This document shows, piece after piece, positions 1 through 5,087 of a stretch of DNA of 5,218 nucleotides. The DNA is from Flavobacteriales bacterium UBA3376 (GTDB taxonomy: Bacteria > Bacteroidota > Bacteroidia > Flavobacteriales > Weeksellaceae): contig DEQC01000022.1 in NCBI GenBank assembly GCA_002359055.1, forward strand, positions 1 through 5,218, read 5' to 3'. The notes under the pieces were generated by a model. It searched no databases. It was not told the DNA's origin and saw only the letters and a list, made by a program, of their open reading frames with translations. The position numbers and the translations under genes were made by a program. Each line of letters begins with the position of its first letter. Within the stretch, counting starts at the first letter, position 1.

Positions 1-104
1 TGTCCACGTCCAGCAGTACCGCCGTTTCCACTCGCTTGTCCCCTTCCTTTGCGGAAATTATTTTTAACTGAACCTGCTGCAGGTTTTAAATTATTTAATT
101 TCAT
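1..104 (-). CDS. rplO: 50S ribosomal protein L15, N-terminal part only
   Basis: L15 is a late-assembling protein of the large ribosomal subunit. Only the first 34 codons are present; the gene runs off the left edge. The translation begins MKLNNLKPAAGSVKNN and continues with a Gly/Arg-rich stretch (RKGRG, then SGNGGTAGRG, residues 19-34). This is the L15 N-terminus, with the LKPA opening and the extended glycine-rich tail that threads into 23S rRNA. The ATG at 104-102 is the only sensible start and is preceded by A-rich sequence without a Shine-Dalgarno motif. It follows rpmD as in the standard spc order, but across an 82-base gap that holds a hairpin, unlike the tight spacing elsewhere in the cluster. 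secY would be expected next, outside the window. Identification is by sequence pattern and position. Confidence 0.93.
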   Translation of the reverse strand, partial: MKLNNLKPAAGSVKNNFRKGRGQASGNGGTAGRG

Positions 105-124
105 AATTTTTGTTTTTGTACAAA

Positions 125-178
125 GTACAATGTCAAAACTAAAAGTGGTGTTTGGTTACCACCTTTGATGCATTGTAC
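125..178 (-). promoter_or_regulatory. Two-part hairpin in the rplO leader
   Basis: In the rpmD-rplO gap the minus-strand RNA contains GUACAAUG (178-171) and its exact complement CAUUGUAC (132-125). Between them lies a second stem, AAAGgUGGU (166-158) with ACCACUUU (149-142), which has one bulged G and the 8-base loop AACCAAAC. Unpaired CAUC and UAGUUUUGA separate the two stems. The outer stem ends 20 bases before the rplO ATG. No U-run follows, so it does not look like a terminator. A leader element controlling L15 translation, or an RNA processing site, would fit; this is inference. Confidence 0.5.
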
Positions 179-186
179 GATAAAAT

Positions 187-363
187 TTATCGTTCAACTT
201 CTACTAAATGCTGAATTTTTCTGATCATGCCCTCGATAGCAGGAGTAGATTCGTGTTCTACCACCTGATTCATCTTCTTTAAACCCAAAGCAATCAAAGT
301 TGCTTTTTGAGATTTCTCACGATTGATTGCGCTACGTACTTGTTTAACTCTTACTTTACTCAT
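187..363 (-). CDS. rpmD: 50S ribosomal protein L30
   Basis: L30 is a small protein of the large subunit. The 58-residue translation starts MSKVRVKQVRSAINREKSQK and ends HLVEVER before TAA at 189-187. Length and layout match bacterial L30: an N-terminal beta strand with basic residues (KVRVKQVRSAI), then the motif region KATLIALGLKKMNQVV (residues 20-35), where the family has its conserved L-G-L-(K/R) core. After this come a helix and a last strand (IQHLVEVE). The start at 363 lies 11 bases after the rpsE stop, with an AAGGCG-like stretch just before it that may be a weak Shine-Dalgarno. Gene order rpsE-rpmD-rplO is the standard spc order. The gene is intact. Confidence 0.95.
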   Translation of the reverse strand: MSKVRVKQVRSAINREKSQKATLIALGLKKMNQVVEHESTPAIEGMIRKIQHLVEVER

Positions 364-374
364 CTTTTCGCCTT

Positions 375-896
375 TTAACCATTAAACACTTTACTGATAG
401 AAATTCCTCTATCTCTTGCAACTTGATCAACGTTTCTCATTCCCAATAGAGTTTTGAAAGTAGCTTTCACTACGTTGTGTGGGTTTGAAGAACCTTTTGA
501 TTTTGACAATACATCTTGTACTCCAGCAGATTCTAAAACTGCACGCACAGAACCACCAGCAATTACTCCAGTACCTTCTGATGCAGGTCTCAAAAATACT
601 TGAGCTCCACCATATCTTGTTTCATTGGTGTGTGGAATTGTACTTCCATTCAAAGGTATTCTCACTAAGTTTTTCTTTGCTTCTTCAACTGCTTTAGCAA
701 TTGCACTTGCAACTTCCTTAGATTTACCTAATCCGTAACCAGCAACTCCTTTTCCGTCGCCCACAACTACGATAGCTGTGAAACCAAAAGTACGACCTCC
801 TTTAGTTACTTTAGTTACACGTTGAACGCCTACCAAACGGTCAGTTAATTCTAATCCCGCTGGTTTTACTCTTTCTATGTTTTTATATCCTAACAT
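375..896 (-). CDS. rpsE: 30S ribosomal protein S5
   Basis: S5 is a small-subunit protein of the decoding region involved in translational accuracy and mRNA entry. The 173-residue length is normal for Bacteroidota. The N-terminal double-stranded-RNA-binding-like domain covers about residues 10-75, with the S5 signature beginning GGRTFGFTAIVVVGD (residues 33-47) followed by GYGLGKSKEV. The C-terminal domain holds the conserved RPASEGTGVIAGG segment (about 103-115), then AVLESAGVQDVLSKSKGSSN and the NVVKATF helix. The ATG at 896-894 is preceded by an A-rich run (AAGAAAAAATAAC) rather than a Shine-Dalgarno, as expected for this phylum. It sits 11 bases after rplR. Nothing is missing or disrupted. 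Confidence 0.98.
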   Translation of the reverse strand: MLGYKNIERVKPAGLELTDRLVGVQRVTKVTKGGRTFGFTAIVVVGDGKGVAGYGLGKSKEVASAIAKAVEEAKKNLVRIPLNGSTIPHTNETRYGGAQVFLRPASEGTGVIAGGSVRAVLESAGVQDVLSKSKGSSNPHNVVKATFKTLLGMRNVDQVARDRGISISKVFNG

Positions 897-907
897 GTTA
901 TTTTTTC

Positions 908-1255
908 TTAGAATTTTAGACCACCTTCTCTAGCTCCGTCAGCCAAAGCTTTGATTCTACCATGATATACAAAACCGTTACGGTCAAATACAATAGTTTC
1001 TACACCTTTTGCTTTCGCTTTTTCTGCGATTAATTTACCTACTGAATTTGCCTTTTCAGTTTTAGTAGACCCTTCTACTTTCTCTCTTGATGATGCTGAA
1101 GCTATTGTTACACCTGCATTGTCATCAACCAATTGAGCGTAAATTTCTTTATTGGAACGATATACTGACAAACGTGGTCTTTCAGCTGTTCCAAAGATAT
1201 TACGACGAACACGTCTTTTTATCTTTTGTCTTTTTTCTGTTTTTGATAGTGCCAT
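908..1255 (-). CDS. rplR: 50S ribosomal protein L18
   Basis: L18 binds 5S rRNA and, with L5, helps place it in the central protuberance of the large subunit. The 115-residue protein has the expected basic N-terminal tail (MALSKTEKRQKIKRRVRRNI, residues 1-20). The core follows: RPRLSVYRSNKEIYAQLVDD (27-46), TIASASSRE (50-58) and the helix NSVGKLIAEKAKAKGV. The C-terminus is the family hallmark, with VFDRNGFVYHGRIKALADGAREGGL close to the end. The start at 1255 lies 17 bases after rplF, in AT-rich sequence with no Shine-Dalgarno. Length and order are normal and no frame disruption is seen. Confidence 0.98.
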   Translation of the reverse strand: MALSKTEKRQKIKRRVRRNIFGTAERPRLSVYRSNKEIYAQLVDDNAGVTIASASSREKVEGSTKTEKANSVGKLIAEKAKAKGVETIVFDRNGFVYHGRIKALADGAREGGLKF

Positions 1256-1272
1256 TGTTCGATTATATATTA

Positions 1273-1818
1273 TTATGCAGACTTACCTGCTTTTCTTCTT
1301 AATTCTTCTCCTACAAACTTAATTCCTTTTCCTTTGTAAGGTTCAGGCTTACGGAATGAACGGATTTTCGCTGCAACCATTCCTAATAACTGATTGTCAT
1401 GCGAAGTCAAAGTGATGATAGGATTCTTTCCTTTGTCCGATACAGTCTCGATTTTGATTGCTTCTGGTAATTCCATCACGATATTGTGAGCGAAACCTAA
1501 GGACAAATCCAATCTTTGACCTTGGTGAGATGCTCTAAATCCAACACCTACCAATTCAAGTTTTTTGGTAAATCCTTCCGATACACCAATTACCATATTA
1601 TTGATCAAACTTCTATAAAGCCCATGAAGCTCTCTGTCTTGCTTCGCATCTGATGGCCTTACTATTGTCAATTCATTTCCTTCAAAATTTAACTCAAATC
1701 CTTCTTTGATCGTTTGAGTCATTTCTGCATTTTTCCCTTTTACAGTTACAACACCGTCTTTATACTCGACTGTTACACCTGCTGGAATTGTTATAATTGC
1801 GTTACCTATTCTAGACAT
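1273..1818 (-). CDS. rplF: 50S ribosomal protein L6
   Basis: L6 binds 23S rRNA near the sarcin-ricin loop and contacts the factor-binding site. The 181-residue protein shows the usual tandem of two related domains. The first opens MSRIGNAIITIPAGVTVEYKDG and contains VTVKGKNAEMTQTI; the second, from about residue 80, begins FTKKLELVGVGFRASHQG. The bacterial L6 signature PEPYKGKGI is at residues 158-166, followed by a basic C-terminus (EELRRKAGKSA). The ATG at 1818-1816 follows rpsH by 19 bases, with an AAAGAAAGAAA stretch in front. The gene is complete and in the standard position between S8 and L18. Confidence 0.98.
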   Translation of the reverse strand: MSRIGNAIITIPAGVTVEYKDGVVTVKGKNAEMTQTIKEGFELNFEGNELTIVRPSDAKQDRELHGLYRSLINNMVIGVSEGFTKKLELVGVGFRASHQGQRLDLSLGFAHNIVMELPEAIKIETVSDKGKNPIITLTSHDNQLLGMVAAKIRSFRKPEPYKGKGIKFVGEELRRKAGKSA

Positions 1819-1837
1819 TTTCTTTCTTTTAAATCAA

Positions 1838-2236
1838 TTAATAAACAAAGCATAACACCTCACCTCCAACATTCTCTTTACGAGCTTGTTTATCAGTCAT
1901 TACTCCTTTCGATGTTGAAATAATAGCAATCCCCATTCCGTTCAAAACTCTCGGAAGGCTCTTAGCACCACTGTACTTTCTCAATCCAGGACTCGAATAC
2001 CTTTGCATCTTTCTAATCACAGGCTCTTTGGTCACTTTATCATATTTTAAAGCGATTTTAATCGTACCCTGATAAGAGTTGTCCTCAAATTTGTAGTTCA
2101 AAATATAACCTTGTTCGAAAAGGATTTTAGTGATTTCCTTTTTAAGGTTAGAAGCAGGAATTTCCACAACTTTGTGTCCCGCCATCATCGCATTCCTAAT
2201 GCGCGTCAGATAATCTGAAATTGGATCTGTTACCAT
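1838..2236 (-). CDS. rpsH: 30S ribosomal protein S8
   Basis: S8 is a primary 16S rRNA-binding protein that holds helix 21 of the central domain; in E. coli it also represses the spc operon by binding a matching structure in the mRNA. The 132-residue protein has the N-terminal domain MVTDPISDYLTRIRNAMMAG with the conserved D-x-L-x-R-I-R-N-A segment. It also has the RYSSPGLRKYSGAKSLPRV linker and the C-terminal signature GIAIISTSKGVMTDKQAR (residues 102-119). The usual ending GGEVLCFVY is present. The start at 2236 has a Bacteroidota-style A-rich leader. Here rpsH is the first gene of its transcript, because rpsN, which normally precedes it, is absent from the upstream 3 kb. Confidence 0.98.
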   Translation of the reverse strand: MVTDPISDYLTRIRNAMMAGHKVVEIPASNLKKEITKILFEQGYILNYKFEDNSYQGTIKIALKYDKVTKEPVIRKMQRYSSPGLRKYSGAKSLPRVLNGMGIAIISTSKGVMTDKQARKENVGGEVLCFVY

Positions 2237-2259
2237 AATTTATTGTTTATTTTACAGTA

Positions 2260-2278
2260 TAGAGTCAATTCAACTCTA
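2260..2278 (-). promoter_or_regulatory. Small hairpin just upstream of rpsH
   Basis: The minus-strand RNA reads UAGAGU (2278-2273), a 7-base loop UGAAUUG, then ACUCUA (2265-2260): a perfect 6-base stem ending 23 bases before the rpsH ATG. It lies within the predicted leader and could affect ribosome loading or serve as a protein-binding site. No U-run follows, so termination is unlikely. The stem is short and could arise by chance in AT-rich DNA. Confidence 0.35.
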
Positions 2279-2294
2279 CTTTTAAACTTAAACT

Positions 2295-2332
2295 GCTAAA
2301 TGAATACAACTTGGAATCGTAAACATTTAAGC
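2295..2332 (-). promoter_or_regulatory. Extended hairpin at the predicted 5' end of the rpsH mRNA
   Basis: On the minus strand, GC(U)UAAAUG (2332-2324) pairs with CAUUUAGC (2302-2295), giving eight pairs with one bulged U. A symmetric UU/UU internal loop separates these from a five-pair upper stem UACGA/UUGUA, which includes one G-U pair and has a 7-base loop UUCCAAG. The hairpin begins 4 bases past the end of the TAAATTTG promoter element, so it would sit at or next to the transcript's 5' end. There it could protect the message or bind a regulator. The pairing is seen directly; the role is inference. Confidence 0.45.
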
Positions 2333-2335
2333 GTG

Positions 2336-2366
2336 CAAATTTAAAGATATTTTTTGATTAGTCAAA
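2336..2366 (-). promoter_or_regulatory. Bacteroidota-type promoter for rpsH and the genes after it
   Basis: Reading the minus strand, TTTG (2366-2363) is followed by 19 bases and then TAAATTTG (2343-2336). This is an exact match to the primary-sigma consensus of Bacteroidota, TTTG at about -33 and TAnnTTTG at about -7, with ideal spacing. Transcription would start near 2332-2330, giving a leader of about 95 bases before the rpsH ATG. It is the best promoter match found in the window, as expected for ribosomal genes, and implies that rpsH, rplF, rplR, rpsE, rpmD and rplO can be transcribed independently of the rest of the S10-spc cluster. Confidence 0.8.
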
Positions 2367-2486
2367 TAATGAGTCAAGTATTTTTATGCTTATATTTTTA
2401 GAACTCAAACATTTTACATTCAAAGAAAAATATAATTGCTCCAAACCTTCCAAACAAAGCCTGAAATTTCTCTTCTATCTGTAAAA

Positions 2487-2912
2487 TCATTCCTTTATGG
2501 TAAAGCCAACCAATGCCCTCAATTCCCCATAATCATACATATTGATATAAATCGAAACTGTGTCTTTTGCTCCTTCCCAAGTCAAAAGATAATTATCCAA
2601 CATCACAACTCCAGCTCCAAATGGATCATTTTTACTTTTAATTGGACAACAACTTCCTAATCTATAATAATAAACATCTTCTCCATTCGGACCTGCCAAA
2701 GCGTTCAAATACCTGATTTCATTCAAAGGCCCTTCCATCTTATCGACTCCACCTACTTGAACTGGATTCTTTTCTGAAAAGCCATAAGTCGGATCAGTTG
2801 AAATTTCTGTTAATTTGAAAGTACCATCATCCTTCAAAATAACTGTGACATCTTGAGTAGTTGAACATGAAAGTATCAAGCCCAAAACTCCGAAGCAAAA
2901 TAAATTTCTCAT
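2487..2912 (-). CDS. Small Bacteroidota lipoprotein with a conserved Cys-Cys motif
   Basis: Predicted secreted lipoprotein, 141 residues from the ATG at 2912-2910. That start is preferred over one 13 codons upstream because it gives a proper lipoprotein signal: MRNLFCFGVLGLILSC, with Cys16 as the lipidation site and STTQD following. The mature part has GPLNEIRYLNAL (61-72), GPNGEDVYYYRLGSCC (74-89), LDNYLLTWEG (105-114) and YINMYD (122-127). From memory, this combination belongs to a flavobacterial family often labelled 2-dehydro-3-deoxyphosphooctonate aldolase in databases. That label cannot be right here, since the protein is far too short for the enzyme barrel and is exported. The true role is unknown. 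A near-consensus ACACTTTG lies at 2936-2929, but no good -33 element is seen. No clear terminator follows it. Confidence 0.85.
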   Translation of the reverse strand: MRNLFCFGVLGLILSCSTTQDVTVILKDDGTFKLTEISTDPTYGFSEKNPVQVGGVDKMEGPLNEIRYLNALAGPNGEDVYYYRLGSCCPIKSKNDPFGAGVVMLDNYLLTWEGAKDTVSIYINMYDYGELRALVGFTIKE

Positions 2913-3105
2913 GTTTATTAATTTAATGCAAAGTGTTTTTTTATCGAGCAATATAATAATTAGATTCTTACAATTAATGGTGAATTTTAAAGAATTTTAT
3001 GGATTATTGATTTTAATTTCGATTTATGAGTTTAATTCTCTTTTTGGTTTATTGGAATTTCTTTTCATGGCACACCATACCATTTGATTTTTCAGATCCA
3101 CCACC
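2913..3105. other. AT-rich intergenic stretch before the 141-residue lipoprotein
   Basis: No coding frame of merit is seen on either strand. It should contain the promoter of the lipoprotein gene, but no full TTTG/TAnnTTTG pair is visible. The only candidates are ACACTTTG at 2936-2929 and weak TTG triplets at unsuitable distances. A 5-pair stem, ATGGT/GCCAT, lies near 3067-3083 without a U-run. Confidence 0.5.
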
Positions 3106-3142
3106 AAAAAAAGAAAGAGAAAACAAAAACTGCACTCTCTCC
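3106..3142 (-). terminator. Probable Rho-independent terminator after the 200-residue secreted protein gene
   Basis: About 40 bases past the stop at 3182, the minus-strand RNA has GGAGAGAG (3142-3135) facing CUCUUUCU (3119-3112): eight pairs including two G-U, around a 15-base loop. Six further U residues follow directly (3111-3106). The stem is modest but its position and U-run fit an intrinsic terminator. It separates this gene from the next lipoprotein. Confidence 0.5.
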
Positions 3143-3181
3143 TATTTTTGTAAATGTATATTTGTTACTGTAAGAATAAAT

Positions 3182-3784
3182 TTATTCAGCAATGATTGAA
3201 TTCAAATACTCTATCTGATCATTATTGAGATTGAATTCAATTCCTTCAAAAGCTTTGTCAATTATTTCTTCAAGAATCTTTATTAATTCGAAACTCTTAA
3301 ACCTATCTCCACTTCTAAAAGTTCCACTCTTAGAAGAGTTGCCAAAAATATACCTAACACCATCTACGGCAAAGTTTGGTGAATCTGTATATTTAGTTTT
3401 CAACAATACTTTATCAGAAGATTTAATTAGCAATTGAGCATCATTACTTTTGATTGGAAGCAAAAATGATATAAGTTTCAAATTATCATAATCTTCAGAA
3501 TACCATATATTTTCATTTGTTGTAGTTACAACTCCAAAATAATTTTCATTTTTTTGAATGATGCGTAATGCATATTCCGGGTCGAATGAAGGTAAAACCA
3601 CAAGTGTCAAATGAGTGTTGTAAAAATTCTCATTCAATATTTTTTGACGTAATTTGATATGATAAATATATTGACTTTCAGACATTGTCAACAAACTTTC
3701 ATTCGGTCTAAGATTCTGTCCGAATGAAAATATATGAAAAATTAAAAATATTGAAACGAAAAAACGGATTGTAATAAAATTCAT
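3182..3784 (-). CDS. Secreted protein of unknown function
   Basis: 200 residues with a clear Sec signal peptide: a hydrophobic stretch (FFVSIFLIFHIFSFG) and likely cleavage after Gly22 in FSFG|Q, a common flavobacterial pattern. There is no lipobox cysteine, so the product should be periplasmic or surface-released. The mature part alternates beta-strand-like segments (LTLVVLPSFDPEYALRI, residues 60-76; KLISFLLPI; KVLLKTKY) with a C-terminal helical region (SFELIKILEEIIDKAF, about 166-181). Two patterns recur, from memory, in uncharacterised Bacteroidota proteins: an F-x-P-E-Y-A-L segment, and a D-G-x-x-Y-x-F stretch followed by S-G near residues 142-155. No catalytic motif is recognised. The gene starts 50 bases after the stop of the 222-residue lipoprotein gene and no good promoter is visible between them, so co-transcription is likely. 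Confidence 0.8.
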   Translation of the reverse strand: MNFITIRFFVSIFLIFHIFSFGQNLRPNESLLTMSESQYIYHIKLRQKILNENFYNTHLTLVVLPSFDPEYALRIIQKNENYFGVVTTTNENIWYSEDYDNLKLISFLLPIKSNDAQLLIKSSDKVLLKTKYTDSPNFAVDGVRYIFGNSSKSGTFRSGDRFKSFELIKILEEIIDKAFEGIEFNLNNDQIEYLNSIIAE

Positions 3785-3834
3785 ATTTATTAAATTTCAC
3801 AATCCGTAATTTACAAATAAAACGTGTATTTAGT

Positions 3835-4503
3835 TTAAATTTTTGTATCAAGTGCTTTCACTGCTTTATCGACTGCATCTTGAATAGCATCGACCAATTT
3901 TTCATAATCATCGCCCTCTTTCCAATTCCCTTTGATTCTTGAGTATGTGCTATATTTTTCTTTTTGAATTATCGAATTATCTTCCAAATCAAAAGTATCT
4001 ATCCAAACATACGCAAAACCATCTTTACCTATTTCAATCATACCATAATAGCTGACTATCATTCCAAAGGACACAGAAATTATCATGAGTTCATCGATTT
4101 GATGAGTGGATTTAAATTTTCTATAATCTTTGTTCGCATAGACTTTGCCAGGTTGCTTTTCATCGAAAGGTTCTAAATTTTCAAAGTTTAGATTTTCACT
4201 AATCAATTGATAAGGTTTCTTATAAAATTTCAATATTGCTTCAATTTCGGCTTCCATTTTTTCAGTCACCTTAATTCTTGGTTCGACTTTTTTCAATGGT
4301 TCTTTAAATCTATTGCCCGGCGTCAAAACAATATCCAAAATTCCTTGACCTCCTGCTTTTGCCACAGTTATACTATCGACAACTACAACTACACCGACTT
4401 TTTTATCGTTGATAAAACTTTGGTGATCCAATGAAACTCGGGACACACAACTCGTTACAAGAGCTATAAATAAAAAGCCTAATAAAAGTTTAATTATTTT
4501 CAT
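3835..4503 (-). CDS. Lipoprotein of unknown function, 222 residues
   Basis: The N-terminus MKIIKLLLGFLFIALVTSC is a textbook lipoprotein signal with the lipobox VTSC and lipidated Cys19. Outer-membrane or periplasmic attachment is expected. After the signal comes a strand KKVGVVVVVDSITVAKAGG (about 34-52), then an amphipathic helix KVTEKMEAEIEAILKFY. Next are a strand-rich middle (DELMIISVSFGMIVSYYG and GFAYVWIDTFDLEDNSII) and a final helix (LVDAIQDAVDKAVKAL). The alternation of strands and helices recalls the alpha/beta fold of periplasmic lipoproteins related to CsgG or GNA1162, but that is a guess from layout, not a recognised family. The start is set by the signal peptide. It probably heads a two-gene unit with the secreted protein downstream. 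The nearest promoter-like element, TAGCCTTTG at 4600-4592, has one base too many and overlaps the terminator upstream. Confidence 0.8.
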   Translation of the reverse strand: MKIIKLLLGFLFIALVTSCVSRVSLDHQSFINDKKVGVVVVVDSITVAKAGGQGILDIVLTPGNRFKEPLKKVEPRIKVTEKMEAEIEAILKFYKKPYQLISENLNFENLEPFDEKQPGKVYANKDYRKFKSTHQIDELMIISVSFGMIVSYYGMIEIGKDGFAYVWIDTFDLEDNSIIQKEKYSTYSRIKGNWKEGDDYEKLVDAIQDAVDKAVKALDTKI

Positions 4504-4590
4504 TTTAATTAAAATTACGCAGAATGATTTTATTATTGATTGATAAAGATTATTATTGAAAATTCAACTCATCAGTATTTCTATCTAAAA

Positions 4591-4633
4591 TCAAAGGCTA
4601 AAGAAACCTGAAATCAGTTTAGTTTAGCCTTGA
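4591..4633 (-). terminator. Strong intrinsic terminator after the frameshifted exported protein gene
   Basis: On the minus strand, UCAAGGCUAAA (4633-4623) pairs with UUUAGCCUUUGA (4602-4591): eleven pairs with one bulged U. Inside it AAACUG (4620-4615) pairs with CAGgUUU (4610-4604) around a four-base loop. The 3' arm runs into UUUGAUUUU, giving the U-rich tail. It begins 20 bases after the stop of the 4654 reading frame. The plus strand has only a broken T-rich stretch beyond the stem, so the minus-strand direction is favoured. It insulates the following lipoprotein gene. Confidence 0.75.
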
Positions 4634-4653
4634 TTGTATTTATATAAATTTAT

Positions 4654-4981
4654 TTATTCAGTAACCGCAAAAGTAGAAATTACAATTTGTTTTTCATCTA
4701 TATTATTAGGGTTACTTATAGTGATTCCGTATTCGCCTGGCTCAAGGTCTGAGAATTCTAACAAATCAAAGTCTTCGAAATATTCAAATGAATACAGTTG
4801 AGCTTTCGTATTAGCAACAATCAATTCGCAATTGATCATAGCTGAAACATCAATTTCAAACCAAAACTTTAGTCAAGGTAGAATCTTGGGGCAAATCTAA
4901 TAAAATTTTCTTGTACTTAACTGAATCGATAGGTTTTGTTATTCTCGAACAATATAAAATCAGAAAAACTATTAAAGACAA
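4654..4981 (-). pseudogene. Small exported protein gene split by a frameshift
   Basis: Two overlapping minus-strand frames read as one protein. The first (4981-4856) gives a hydrophobic segment SLIVFLILYCSR and then KYKKILLDLPQDSTLTKVLV before TGA at 4858-4856. The second (4872-4654, 72 codons plus stop) continues WFEIDVSAMINCELIVAN, then LLEFSDLEPGEYGITISN, a beta-sandwich-like ending. Removing one T from the TTTT run at 4866-4863 joins them as TKVWFEIDVS. The 5' end is also unclear. The first frame has only a TTG start (4981-4979), while ATGs at 5006 and 4991 lie in a frame that meets TGA at 4985-4983, so a second one-base change may exist. Restored, the product would be about 105-115 residues with a signal segment; Tyr before the cysteine makes the lipobox non-canonical. 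It may be a pseudogene, a sequencing error or recoding; an independent 61-residue product from the ATG at 4839 is possible but looks like a fragment. No family is recognised. Confidence 0.6.
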
Positions 4982-5087
4982 TTCAGATCATCCTAATGGA
5001 TGGCATTTCAAATTTTTGTTTTTTTTTGATAAATCTCTTGTAAATCATCATAAGTGAGTTGCTAAAGGTTCGTTTCCACTAAGGTTT

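Noticed and set aside
479..697. Plus-strand open frame of 72 codons inside rpsE
   Set aside because: Antisense shadow of a conserved ribosomal gene; the Leu/His/Gln-rich translation has no protein-like character. The same holds for the plus-strand frames at 1087-1302, 1714-1923, 2436-2660, 3225-3437, 3964-4176 and 4207-4434, all lying over minus-strand genes.
2913..2951. Upstream ATG at 2951 for the 141-residue lipoprotein, adding 13 residues
   Set aside because: It would place MLDKKTLCIKLIN before an otherwise perfect lipoprotein signal starting at 2912; the shorter form puts the charged residue and hydrophobic core in the normal place.
3067..3083. Small stem ATGGT/GCCAT in the intergenic region as a terminator or operator
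   Set aside because: Five pairs including one G-U, no U-run, no nearby promoter; chance is sufficient.
5032..5051. ATG pair at 5051 and 5048 as the start of the small exported protein
   Set aside because: This frame reads a lysine-rich stretch through a run of nine A and ends at the same TGA (4985-4983) as the ATGs at 5006 and 4991. The later ATGs give a more normal signal-peptide length if the frame is restored.
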